6,762 bases of DNA from Clostridia bacterium (lineage in GTDB: Bacteria > Bacillota > Clostridia > Oscillospirales > Acutalibacteraceae). The notes under the pieces were generated by a model, which was not told where the DNA came from, made no database searches, and worked only from the letters and a program-made list of their open reading frames with translations. The position numbers and the translations under genes were made by a program. Below, piece by piece: positions 1-5,441 of the stretch (its first letter is position 1; each line of letters opens with the position of its first letter). Where the stretch lies: the NCBI GenBank assembly GCA_900754145.1, contig CAAEBW010000046.1, positions 1 to 6,762 on the forward strand, in the 5' to 3' direction.

Positions 1-269
1 ATATGGAAAATGCCCGCATAATCGGCGAGGTCTTAAAGGAAAAGGGTATCGAGTTCACGGGCGGCGAAAATTCCCCCTACCTCTGGCTTAAATGCCCGAA
101 CGGTATGGGGTCGTGGGAATTCTTTGACTTCCTGCTTAATAACGCCCAGGTTGTGGGTACACCCGGCGCGGGCTTCGGCGACGCGGGCGAGGGCTACTTC
201 CGCTTAACCTCCTTCGGCAGCCGCGAATCCACACTCGAGGCGGCAGACCGTCTTAGAAAATTACTTTGA
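1..269 (+). CDS. dapL: LL-diaminopimelate aminotransferase, C-terminal part (partial)
   Basis: This is the last 88 residues of a PLP-dependent class I/II aminotransferase whose 5' part lies outside the window; bases 1-2 belong to a cut codon and the stop TGA is at 267-269. The ATG at position 3 is probably internal, because this is only the C-terminal substrate-closing domain. The blocks [29 protein letters not shown] and FGSRE are typical of the end of DapL; the arginine in YFRLT is the residue that binds the substrate carboxylate in this family. DapL makes LL-2,6-diaminopimelate directly from tetrahydrodipicolinate and glutamate in the cytoplasm, feeding lysine and peptidoglycan synthesis. 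lysA follows 20 nt after the stop, so the two are probably one operon. A related aminotransferase such as AlaT is possible but fits the motifs less well. Confidence 0.92.
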   Translation, partial: MENARIIGEVLKEKGIEFTGGENSPYLWLKCPNGMGSWEFFDFLLNNAQVVGTPGAGFGDAGEGYFRLTSFGSRESTLEAADRLRKLL

Positions 270-289
270 TTATTCTTTAGGTGAAACCG

Positions 290-1585
290 ATGATTTGTGA
301 TAATATTTCAGTAAACGAAAAGGGGCATTTGACCTTCGCGGGATACGATACGGTCGAATTAGCCGAGAAATACGGCACACCCCTTTACTTAATGGACGAG
401 GACAAAATCCGCGAGCATGTAAGAGCCTACAAGACCGCTATGGCAAAGTATTTTCCCGCGGGCTCTATGCCCGAATTTGCGAGCAAGGCGTTCTCCTGCA
501 AGCAGATTTACCGCATTATGGCGGAGGAGGGGATTGACATCGATGTTGTTTCTCCCGGTGAGATTTACACCGCCGCCGCGGCGGGCTTTCCGATGGAGAA
601 CAGCTTTTTCCACGGCAACAGCAAAACAGACGCCGACATTCGCTTCGCGATTGAAAATAAGGTAGGCTGTTTCGTGGTTGACGGCGAGGACGAGCTTTCA
701 GCCCTTGACCGCATTGCGGGTGAAATGGGGATAAAGCAGAATATTCTGCTTAGAATTACCCCGGGTATTGATCCTCATACCCATAAAAAAATCTCCACAG
801 GCTCGGTCGATTCAAAGTTCGGAACGGCTATTGAAACGGGTCAGGCTATGGAAATTGTTAAAAAAGCGCTTGCACTCGGCAATGTAAAGCTTTGCGGCTT
901 TCATTGCCATGTCGGCTCCCAGATTTTCGAGTCACAGCCCTTTACCGACGCGTCCGAAATTATGCTTCAATTTATCGCCGATGTACGCGATAAATTGGGC
1001 TACACCGCCGAAACACTTAATTTGGGCGGAGGTTTGGGCGTTCGCTATACAAAGGACGACCCCGAAATCGATTACGGCGAGAAAATAAAAGAGGTTGCGG
1101 AAATTCTTAATACTCAATGCGAGAAATTCGGTATTCCCGTTCCGAAAATCCTTATGGAGCCGGGACGCAGTCTCGTTGCCGACGCGGGTATGACCCTTTA
1201 TACGGTTGGAAGCGTAAAGGAAATTAAGGGTTATAAGAACTATGTTTCGATTGACGGCGGTATGACCGACAATCCCCGTTACACTCTATACGAATCGCCC
1301 TATACCGTGGTTTTAGCCTCCAGAGCTAATGACCAAAAGGACTACACCGCTACGGTTGCGGGGCGGTGCTGTGAATCGGGCGACCTTATTCAGGAAAATG
1401 TAAAAATGCCCAAGCCCCGCCGCGGCGAAATTCTGGCGGTGCTCACAACAGGAGCCTACAACTATTCAATGGCGTCAAACTACAACCGCGTGGGCAGACC
1501 GCCCGTTGTTATGCTTAATAAAGAGCGTGATTATGTCGCGGTACGGCGCGAGAGCTTAGGCGACATCTGTGCGCTTGACGAATAA
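290..1585 (+). CDS. lysA: Diaminopimelate decarboxylase
   Basis: This enzyme decarboxylates meso-diaminopimelate to L-lysine, the last step of the pathway, using PLP in the cytoplasm as a dimer. I place the start at the ATG at 290: the SD-like AGGTGA (279-284) lies 5 nt before it. An in-frame GTG at 281 would add three residues, but it is part of that SD. From ATG 290 the protein has 431 residues, the usual LysA length. Fold-type III alanine-racemase-like features are visible: the PLP lysine in FASKAF (about K66), HGNSK (about 108-112), HCHVGSQI (about 205-212), the phosphate-binding GGGLG (about 246-250), EPGR (290-293), the partner-subunit cysteine in CESGD (about 361), and GAYNYSMASNYN (about 388-399). 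It follows dapL by 20 nt and ends before a strong terminator, so it is the last gene of its operon. No truncation or missing catalytic residue is seen. Confidence 0.97.
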   Translation: MICDNISVNEKGHLTFAGYDTVELAEKYGTPLYLMDEDKIREHVRAYKTAMAKYFPAGSMPEFASKAFSCKQIYRIMAEEGIDIDVVSPGEIYTAAAAGFPMENSFFHGNSKTDADIRFAIENKVGCFVVDGEDELSALDRIAGEMGIKQNILLRITPGIDPHTHKKISTGSVDSKFGTAIETGQAMEIVKKALALGNVKLCGFHCHVGSQIFESQPFTDASEIMLQFIADVRDKLGYTAETLNLGGGLGVRYTKDDPEIDYGEKIKEVAEILNTQCEKFGIPVPKILMEPGRSLVADAGMTLYTVGSVKEIKGYKNYVSIDGGMTDNPRYTLYESPYTVVLASRANDQKDYTATVAGRCCESGDLIQENVKMPKPRRGEILAVLTTGAYNYSMASNYNRVGRPPVVMLNKERDYVAVRRESLGDICALDE

Positions 1586-1597
1586 AGCTTTTTAAAG

Positions 1598-1634
1598 AAG
1601 ACCGTCGGTTGGATTTCAGCCGACGGTCTTTTTT
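1598..1634. terminator. Terminator between lysA and the convergent operon
   Basis: A perfect 11-bp stem (AAGACCGTCGG at 1598-1608 with CCGACGGTCTT at 1620-1630) extends by three further pairs, including one G-T, to a five-base loop GATTT. T6 follows at 1629-1634, making a strong intrinsic terminator for lysA. On the minus strand the hairpin starts right after the stop codon of the convergent gene and is followed by the weaker tract TCTTCTTT, so it probably serves both directions. Confidence 0.93.
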
Positions 1635-1983
1635 AATAATAGTATTCATTGGGCGGGAATTCATATTCCGCATACTCGTTCACATAGGGCTTATATTTGA
1701 CTATTTTTACGATGTTTTTCTTTATAAGCCTTTTTGCCTGTTCTCTTGAATAGTTATAGGAAGAAAAGCCGCTCTCTTTAATTTTCTTAAGCTTTATTTT
1801 TCCGTATTCAGAGGTATCAATTTCAAAAAATTCCTCGGCGCGGAAGTAAAGCTCGGTTGCCGCCTGTTCCCTTATATAGGTATCGGGCGCATCAAGCAAA
1901 TATATAAGGTACGGCACGGCGGAGTCCGAAAGACTGCCTAAATGGGCAACATCAAGCTCTGTTTCATTTTCATAATTGCACAT
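1633..1983 (-). CDS. Short protein resembling the soluble tail of DUF4153/DUF4173 membrane proteins; possible internally deleted remnant
   Basis: This 116-residue protein has no membrane segment or signal peptide and ends in a tyrosine-rich tail. It is the third gene of a minus-strand operon. Its ATG (1983-1981) overlaps the stop of the regulator gene as TAATG, and GGGAGG lies 7 nt upstream, so translation is coupled and efficient. Residues about 9-45 (LDVAHLGSLSDSAVPYLIYL and following) look helical. They recall the cytoplasmic tail found after the membrane domain in DUF4153/DUF4173-type proteins, which often follow a DUF2975–Xre pair. Here the membrane domain is absent and the start codon leads almost directly into the tail. 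I infer an in-frame internal deletion, or a lineage that kept only the tail. A HEAT-like free-standing protein is the alternative. The reading frame is intact and closes at the shared terminator. The family link is from memory of motifs only. Confidence 0.55.
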   Translation of the reverse strand: MCNYENETELDVAHLGSLSDSAVPYLIYLLDAPDTYIREQAATELYFRAEEFFEIDTSEYGKIKLKKIKESGFSSYNYSREQAKRLIKKNIVKIVKYKPYVNEYAEYEFPPNEYYY

Positions 1984-2192
1984 TATTCTTCCTCCCTATA
2001 TTCAAGAATATCCGCGGGCTGGCAGTCAAGCACCCGGCAAATGCTTTCAAGGGTTGAAAAGCGTATTGCGCGCGCCTTGCCCGTTTTCAAAATTGAAAGG
2101 TTCGCCTGTGTAATACCTATCTTATCGGCAAGCTCACCCGAGGAGATTTTTCTTTTTGCCATCATAACATCGAGATTAACTACAATCGCCAT
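1983..2192 (-). CDS. YozG-like Xre family small transcriptional regulator
   Basis: This is a 69-residue, single-domain DNA-binding protein from the ATG at 2192. The helix-turn-helix spans about residues 15-60, with ELADKIGITQANLSILKTGK as the core and CQPADILEYREEE as the typical end. A GTG at 2201 would add three residues (MTD), but it forms part of the SD-like AGGTGA, 5 nt before the ATG, so I prefer the ATG; homologues of this type also begin MAI-VNLDVMMA. The upstream membrane-protein gene stops at 2202, directly before this SD, and the downstream gene overlaps this stop, so all three are one translationally coupled unit. DUF2975 protein plus YozG-like regulator is a recurrent pair in Firmicutes. 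The regulator presumably controls its own operon, perhaps with the membrane partner modulating it; that role is inference. Confidence 0.9.
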   Translation of the reverse strand: MAIVVNLDVMMAKRKISSGELADKIGITQANLSILKTGKARAIRFSTLESICRVLDCQPADILEYREEE

Positions 2193-2201
2193 ATCCGTCA
2201 C

Positions 2202-2648
2202 CTATATAGTAAGCTCGTTTTCCGACTTTATTTCTATCGCGGAGCGGAAAACGTTTTTTATAACCCTTAATATTAGCGAGAAAAAGGCGGCGGCAACGCT
2301 GATAATGTAAAACGGCAGATAAAAATATCCCGAAAAGAAGGTTATAACCGCCGCGGCGGTACAGCAGACAAAGAGCAGATTAAGCTGTTTTATATTGTCG
2401 GGCACAAAGGTTTCGCCCTGCATAATGTTTTTAAGCAGCCTTCTAAGTGAAAAAAGCGCAAGCAAAGCGAAGGGCAGGCAGGTATAGCATACCGCTAAAA
2501 TAACGGTACGGACATTTGCGGGTCTGCCCATATAAGTAATGTACCATTTTGTGAGCATAGGCAGAAAGACCGCCGCGGCGCAAAGCAGCACGGTGATGAA
2601 ATCGGTTAAATAAAGCGATAGCTTTACGGAGTTGTTTTGGCTGAGCAT
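2202..2648 (-). CDS. DUF2975 family membrane protein
   Basis: This is a 148-residue integral membrane protein with four predicted hydrophobic segments at about 12-32, 47-69, 89-107 and 109-127 and a charged C-terminus. Between segments 2 and 3 lies GETFVPDN (about 78-85), the G-x-x-F-x-x-x-N type motif typical of DUF2975. The start is the ATG at 2648, with GGGAGG (2661-2656) 7 nt upstream; a TTG at 2663 would overlap that SD and is rejected. It is the first gene of the operon, under the consensus promoter at 2679-2707, and its stop abuts the start region of the regulator gene. No biochemical function is established for the family as far as I know. The constant pairing with a small Xre regulator suggests a membrane sensor or modulator of that regulator, which is inference. 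Confidence 0.88.
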   Translation of the reverse strand: MLSQNNSVKLSLYLTDFITVLLCAAAVFLPMLTKWYITYMGRPANVRTVILAVCYTCLPFALLALFSLRRLLKNIMQGETFVPDNIKQLNLLFVCCTAAAVITFFSGYFYLPFYIISVAAAFFSLILRVIKNVFRSAIEIKSENELTI

Positions 2649-2678
2649 AAATTTTCCTCCCAATATTTTCTATTTTGC

Positions 2679-2707
2679 ATATTACAACACAATTTATCGT
2701 TTGTCAA
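2679..2707 (-). promoter_or_regulatory. Sigma-A promoter of the DUF2975–Xre operon
   Basis: On the minus strand TTGACA (2707-2702) is followed by a 17-nt spacer and TAATAT (2684-2679), a near-consensus vegetative promoter. Transcription should start near 2672, giving a leader of only about 24 nt that contains the GGGAGG ribosome binding site. No separate operator is proven. A 14-nt inverted repeat lies upstream of the -35 (2731-2744). Confidence 0.85.
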
Positions 2708-2730
2708 TAAAAATATACCGAAAAATAATA

Positions 2731-2744
2731 TTACAGTTTTGTAA
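2731..2744. repeat. Short inverted repeat TTACA-gttt-TGTAA
   Basis: Five-base arms TTACA and TGTAA flank four bases, 24 bp upstream of the -35 of the minus-strand operon. It could be an operator for the Xre regulator of that operon. The region is AT-rich, so chance is a real alternative. Confidence 0.3.
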
Positions 2745-2780
2745 CCTCTGTTTTCTGACAAAAACAATTTTAAAAATCAT

Positions 2781-2820
2781 AAACGAGAAAACAAGAGAAA
2801 ACGGAAGAAAACAAGAGAAA
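2781..2820. repeat. Four 10-bp phased GAGAAA-type units upstream of the rplM promoter
   Basis: Four consecutive 10-base units read aaacgagaaa, acaagagaaa, acggaagaaa and acaagagaaa, and a partial fifth follows. Each puts an A-tract once per helical turn, about 45 bp upstream of the rplM -35. Phased A-tracts bend DNA, so this may act as an upstream activating or curved element for the ribosomal protein promoter. It is non-coding and its function is inferred. Confidence 0.5.
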
Positions 2821-2864
2821 AACAGAGATTTAAAACCTTAAATTAAAATTTTCAAAAATAGTTG

Positions 2865-2893
2865 TTGACAATGTGTTTTAGTTGTGGTATTAT
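2865..2893 (+). promoter_or_regulatory. Sigma-A promoter of rplM-rpsI
   Basis: TTGACA (2865-2870), a 17-nt spacer and TATTAT (2888-2893) make a strong vegetative promoter. The start should fall near 2900, leaving a leader of about 38 nt with GGAGG at 2924-2928, 9 nt before the rplM start. The short leader leaves little room for a structured autoregulatory site. Confidence 0.92.
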
Positions 2894-2937
2894 ATGTTGG
2901 CTGTTTAATAAGTATAATTTTTTGGAGGTTTTGAATT

Positions 2938-3366
2938 ATGTCAACATTTATGGCAAAACCTGCTGAAATTCAGCGTAAATGGTATATAATCGACGCTGCC
3001 GACAGACCGCTCGGAAGAACCGCTACTAAGGTTGCGGACATACTCCGCGGTAAGTTAAAGCCGGAGTTTACTCCCCATGTCGATTGCGGCGACCATGTTG
3101 TCGTTATCAACGCTGATAAGGCGGTTTTAACAGGTAAGAAGCTTGAAAAGAAGTTCTATCGCCGTCATACAGGCTACATCGGCGGTCTTAAGGAAGTTAA
3201 GTACGCTACCCTTATGAAGACCCGCCCCGAGCTTGCTATGGAGCTTGCCGTTAAGGGAATGGTTCCCGATACCACCATCGGCCGCAAGGCGCTTACAAGA
3301 CTTCACATCTACAGCGGTTCTGAGTATGCTCAGGTAGCTCAGAAGCCCGAAAAGCTTGAATTTTAA
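2938..3366 (+). CDS. rplM: 50S ribosomal protein L13
   Basis: L13 is a primary assembly protein of the large ribosomal subunit that binds 23S rRNA. The 142-residue length is standard. Family blocks are [16 protein letters not shown] at the N-terminus, [18 protein letters not shown] (about 22-39), [15 protein letters not shown] (about 45-59), [20 protein letters not shown] (about 64-83) and [18 protein letters not shown] (about 101-118). The ATG at 2938 is chosen because GGAGG lies 9 nt upstream and Clostridia L13 commonly carries these few residues before MAKPAE; the internal ATG at 2950 has no SD. It is the first gene of the rplM-rpsI operon, the order conserved in most bacteria, 17 nt before rpsI. 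Confidence 0.99.
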   Translation: MSTFMAKPAEIQRKWYIIDAADRPLGRTATKVADILRGKLKPEFTPHVDCGDHVVVINADKAVLTGKKLEKKFYRRHTGYIGGLKEVKYATLMKTRPELAMELAVKGMVPDTTIGRKALTRLHIYSGSEYAQVAQKPEKLEF

Positions 3367-3383
3367 GAAGGGAGACAGAAACA

Positions 3384-3782
3384 ATGTTTGAAGCAAAGCC
3401 TTATTTTTACGGAACAGGCAGAAGAAAAAGCTCTGTCGCCCGTGTTCGCCTTTACGCAGGTACAGGCAAAATCACCGTTAATGACAGAGATATTGACGAT
3501 TATTTCGGCCTTGAAACCTTAAAGCTTATCGTTCGTCAGCCCTTAGCCCTCACAGGCTCCGCTGATAAGTTCGATGTTGTCTGCCGCGTTGCAGGCGGCG
3601 GCGTTACCGGTCAGGCGGGCGCTATCCGCCACGGCATCGCCCGCGCTCTTTTACAGTCTGATGCGGAGCTTCGCACCGAGCTTAAGAAGGCAGGTTTCCT
3701 CACACGCGATCCGCGTATGAAGGAAAGAAAGAAATACGGTCTCAAAGGCGCACGCCGTGCACCCCAGTTCTCAAAGAGATAA
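3384..3782 (+). CDS. rpsI: 30S ribosomal protein S9
   Basis: S9 belongs to the small-subunit head, and its C-terminal lysine/arginine tail reaches the P-site tRNA. The 132-residue protein carries [20 protein letters not shown] near the N-terminus, [20 protein letters not shown] (about 72-91) and the conserved end [16 protein letters not shown], so the 3' end is intact. GGGAG (3370-3374) lies 9 nt before the ATG. It is cotranscribed with rplM and ends before a terminator at 3797-3840. Immediately beyond, base composition changes and integrase-associated sequence begins. The gene's 3' side is therefore the probable integration point of a mobile element; some streptococcal integrative elements are reported to use rpsI, by my recollection. 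Confidence 0.99.
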   Translation: MFEAKPYFYGTGRRKSSVARVRLYAGTGKITVNDRDIDDYFGLETLKLIVRQPLALTGSADKFDVVCRVAGGGVTGQAGAIRHGIARALLQSDAELRTELKKAGFLTRDPRMKERKKYGLKGARRAPQFSKR

Positions 3783-3796
3783 TCAAGTTCAATTTT

Positions 3797-3840
3797 CAAA
3801 TCCCCAAGAACCCAGTGTTTTTGGGGATTTGTTCTATTTT
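3797..3840 (+). terminator. rpsI terminator
   Basis: CAAATCCCCAA (3797-3807) pairs with TTGGGGATTTG (3821-3831). The stem extends inward by four more pairs, including one G-T, to the loop CCAGT. The T-rich tract TTCTATTTT follows. It is an intrinsic terminator for the rplM-rpsI operon, lying at or just outside the element boundary. Confidence 0.88.
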
Positions 3841-3873
3841 AAGACTGCCTAAAACCTTGCAAAATTTGGGCGG

Positions 3874-3904
3874 TATGACACATATATGACACAAGTATGA
3901 CACA
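3874..3904. repeat. Three direct TATGACACA repeats, likely integrase arm-binding sites
   Basis: TATGACACA occurs at 3874-3882, 3885-3893 and 3896-3904, with an exact 11-bp period. It lies between the rpsI terminator and the integrase operon. Short direct repeats next to the att site are where the N-terminal domain of lambda/Tn916-type integrases binds. The nearby integrase has such an N-terminal region, so arm sites are the natural reading. It could also be a site for an excisionase. Confidence 0.6.
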
Positions 3905-3915
3905 AATATAATCAT

Positions 3916-3953
3916 AAAAAATCAGGGTTGATGAACCGTCAACCCTGATTTTT
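3916..3953. terminator. Bidirectional terminator after the integrase operon
   Basis: AAAAATCAGGGTTGA (3917-3931) and TCAACCCTGATTTTT (3939-3953) form a perfect 15-bp inverted repeat around the seven-base loop TGAACCG. Flanking A and T runs give a U-tract in either direction. It ends the minus-strand integrase operon and would also insulate the element from rpsI read-through. Confidence 0.92.
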
Positions 3954-3969
3954 CTATTTAATTTTGTTG

Positions 3970-4164
3970 TTATGCCAATTCATCAAGGATTGATTCACAC
4001 ATCTTTCCAACAGATGTGGTGTCATAAGCTGCATTGAAACCTGACTGTTGAAGTTTTTCTGCAACTGCATCTTCAATCTTGACAAGGTCATCATCAGTCA
4101 GATTGTCAAAGTCTAATTTCAGACCCAAAGACTGAATGAATTTTCTTTGTTTTTCGTTGAACAT
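3970..4164 (-). CDS. Small acidic protein coupled to the integrase gene, function unknown
   Basis: This 64-residue soluble protein starts MFNEKQRKFIQSLGL from the ATG at 4164. AAAGGGGA (4178-4171) lies 7 nt upstream and overlaps the integrase stop codon (4179-4177), so it is translationally coupled as the last gene of the integrase operon. A TTG at 4170 would add two residues but lies at the edge of that SD and is less likely. The centre is rich in aspartate and glutamate (DFDNLTDDDLVKIEDAVAEK, about 18-37) and the end is CESILDELA. I cannot assign a known family. It is too acidic for a typical excisionase, which is usually basic, and has no HTH I can see. Its place between integrase and the likely arm sites suggests a partner or regulator of recombination, which is inference. 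Confidence 0.75.
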   Translation of the reverse strand: MFNEKQRKFIQSLGLKLDFDNLTDDDLVKIEDAVAEKLQQSGFNAAYDTTSVGKMCESILDELA

Positions 4165-4176
4165 AATCAATCCCCT

Positions 4177-5265
4177 TTATAATTTGTTTAATTCTTCACG
4201 CATCTTTTCAAGGTCAAAATGGGTATAGACCATTTCACCAATTCCTTTGCCTGAATGTCCCTGAATCTTTCTTCGCATAGCTTCATCCAGTTTCTTTTCC
4301 TTCCACATGGTTGTGAAGGTGTGCCGGGTGTCATCAGGTGTGTGTTCTCTGACTTCACCTTTGTCATTTGTGTATTGAAGAATTCCCATGTCAGTCAGAA
4401 GGGGTTTCCAATAGGTATCAGTATATTGACCATGATTTGTGTCAAACTGAATTTTCTTTCCGTTCAGAAGGGTCACAAGGTATTCTGTGTCTGCCTTTTG
4501 CATCCAGTATTCATAGAAAGGGAAAACCATATCATGAATAGGAACTTTTCTTGCTGCATTGGCGGTTTTACCTTTTTCAATATAGAAATATCTTTCTTCA
4601 AGGTTTACATTGTTTTTCTTGATGTTGAACAATTCACCCGGTCTGACACCGGAATAAATCAGCATCAGAATCACTTGAATGTATTCATTACCCTTTGACC
4701 AATTCCACATGGTTTCTATTTCTGTATCAGTAAAGCGGTAGTGTTTATCACTCTTTTCTGCCTGACCTATATTCAGGTATTCAACAATGTGTTTGTCCTT
4801 GCTTATTATATCATTCATGACCGCATAATCAAACAGTTGATTGAACAGAATTTTCAGTTTCTTCAATGTTGGATAGTTTCTTCCAGAAGAATCAACAACA
4901 CCTTGCAGATGCGGAAGTTTCAGTTCTGCAAACTGTTTGTCATATATTGCAGAGCAGAGTTTATAAGATGCCTGATAACCATTCACATTGGAACGGCTGA
5001 TTTCTTCAAACTTCTTTTCAGACCACTTTTCATATACTTCTGCAAAGGTAATTTCAGAAGGAATGTCAAAGGGGTTTGCATTGTATTGTGCAAGTGCTTG
5101 AAGTGCTTCTTGCCTTGATTCATAGTAACCAACAGTTATATACTTCTGTTTGACCGTCATTGTGGAATCATCAGTTTCCCATCCAACTGTTTTTCTTGCT
5201 CTCCAAGGTTTTCTTCTTTTGCCCGACAGCTTGGAAACATTTCCAAATCCGTTTGGTAATCTCAT
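4177..5265 (-). CDS. int: Tyrosine recombinase/integrase
   Basis: This 362-residue site-specific recombinase would integrate and excise the element. Residues about 1-65 (RLPNGFGNVSKLSGKRRKPW, then YITVGYYESRQEALQALAQY) look like the AP2-like arm-binding region of Tn916/lambda-type integrases. A core-binding SAM-like region (about 70-165) and the catalytic domain (about 175-355) follow. Visible catalytic positions are R208 in SGVRPGEL, a likely lysine at 231-233 in KGKTANAARK, R314 in DDTRHTF, H337 in QGHSG and the nucleophile Y347 in VYTHFD. The first active-site histidine is replaced by D311. The ATG at 5265 has AGGAAAGGA (5284-5276) 10 nt upstream. The gene reads toward rpsI and is followed by the coupled small gene and the bidirectional terminator. 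Catalytic residues other than D311 look intact, so it is probably active. Confidence 0.95.
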   Translation of the reverse strand: MRLPNGFGNVSKLSGKRRKPWRARKTVGWETDDSTMTVKQKYITVGYYESRQEALQALAQYNANPFDIPSEITFAEVYEKWSEKKFEEISRSNVNGYQASYKLCSAIYDKQFAELKLPHLQGVVDSSGRNYPTLKKLKILFNQLFDYAVMNDIISKDKHIVEYLNIGQAEKSDKHYRFTDTEIETMWNWSKGNEYIQVILMLIYSGVRPGELFNIKKNNVNLEERYFYIEKGKTANAARKVPIHDMVFPFYEYWMQKADTEYLVTLLNGKKIQFDTNHGQYTDTYWKPLLTDMGILQYTNDKGEVREHTPDDTRHTFTTMWKEKKLDEAMRRKIQGHSGKGIGEMVYTHFDLEKMREELNKL

Positions 5266-5285
5266 AAAAATATCATCCTTTCCTA

Positions 5286-5314
5286 TTGCATTTTCAAGGA
5301 AAAAATGATATAAT
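5286..5314 (+). promoter_or_regulatory. Plus-strand extended -10 promoter in the int–repressor gap
   Basis: TTGCAT (5286-5291), a 17-nt spacer and TATAAT (5309-5314), preceded by TG one base upstream (TGATATAAT), form an extended -10 promoter. It reads away from int into the hairpin region, with a start near 5321. No protein gene lies downstream on this strand, so its product would be an RNA. Confidence 0.6.
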
Positions 5315-5339
5315 AAATATAACTATTTCATTCCTTGAA
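5293..5339. repeat. Inverted repeat TTCAAGGAA/TTCCTTGAA around overlapping promoters
   Basis: Perfect 9-bp arms lie at 5293-5301 and 5331-5339 with 29 bp between them. The left arm sits in the spacer of the plus-strand promoter. The right arm overlaps TTCAAG (5339-5334), a possible weak -35 for int with TATTAT (5315-5310) as -10 and an 18-bp spacer. It may be a paired operator controlling both, or a stem in the int leader RNA just before the int SD. Confidence 0.45.
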
Positions 5340-5414
5340 TGCTTGACCGCTTTCATTGTTTGATTTAGTTGCCTTTTGAACCCTGACATTGCAGTGTTGG
5401 GGTTCTTTCTTTTT
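5321..5414 (+). ncRNA. Candidate small RNA ending at a terminator-like hairpin
   Basis: A predicted start near 5321, downstream of the extended -10 promoter, and a terminator-like hairpin plus T-tract ending at 5414 define an RNA of about 92 nt on the plus strand. Only a nine-codon ORF (from ATG 5339, without SD) lies inside, so I read it as non-coding. Read-through would give about 200 nt ending at the third hairpin (T6 at 5514-5519), antisense to the last part of the repressor gene. This is prediction from signals; no known RNA family is recognised. Confidence 0.45.
5378..5414 (+). terminator. Hairpin A with TTGCAG loop and T-tract
   Basis: GAACCCTGACA (5378-5388) pairs with TGTTGGGGTTC (5395-5405), including two G-T wobbles. 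The loop is TTGCAG (5389-5394), and TTTCTTTTT follows at 5406-5414. It has the form of an intrinsic terminator on the plus strand; the minus strand lacks a T-tract here. Its stem ends (GAACC/GGTTC) and its loop match hairpin C. Confidence 0.6.
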
Positions 5415-5439
5415 CACCGTTGCAGCGGTGAAATGCAAC
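5412..5439. other. Hairpin B with TTGCAG loop and possible pseudoknot
   Basis: TTTCACCG (5412-5419) and CGGTGAAA (5426-5433) form an 8-bp perfect stem around TTGCAG (5420-5425). TGCAAC follows at once (5434-5439); it can pair with GTTGCA of the loop region (5419-5424) to give an alternative hairpin, or with loop bases as an H-type pseudoknot. No T-tract adjoins it, so it is not a terminator by itself. It lies just after the repressor stop codon. Confidence 0.55.
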
Positions 5440-5441
5440 TA

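Noticed and set aside
281..289. GTG at 281 as the lysA start
   Set aside because: It forms part of the AGGTGA ribosome binding site for ATG 290 and has no SD of its own.
1942..2310. 122-codon plus-strand ORF over the regulator and membrane-protein genes
   Set aside because: It lies opposite two well-supported genes, has no SD and has no recognisable domain.
2632..2841. 69-codon plus-strand ORF in the gap before rplM
   Set aside because: It starts inside the divergent membrane-protein gene, runs through its promoter and the AT-rich repeats, has no ribosome binding site and gives low-complexity protein.
3842..3854. 13-base match AAGACTGCCTAAA with 1930-1942, as a possible att repeat
   Set aside because: One copy lies inside an unrelated chromosomal coding gene; a match this long is near chance level for a window of this size.
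4885..4960. Further TTGCAG copies inside the integrase gene
   Set aside because: The flanking bases do not pair into stems, so they do not belong to the hairpin family.
4255..5118. Two long plus-strand ORFs (4255-4698 and 4741-5118) opposite the integrase
   Set aside because: The integrase frame has clear catalytic motifs; these are its shadows, rich in Phe, Cys and Ile as antisense frames of AT-rich genes usually are.
5339..5368. Nine-codon ORF (MLDRFHCLI) inside the candidate small RNA
   Set aside because: No SD precedes its ATG and nothing suggests it is translated.
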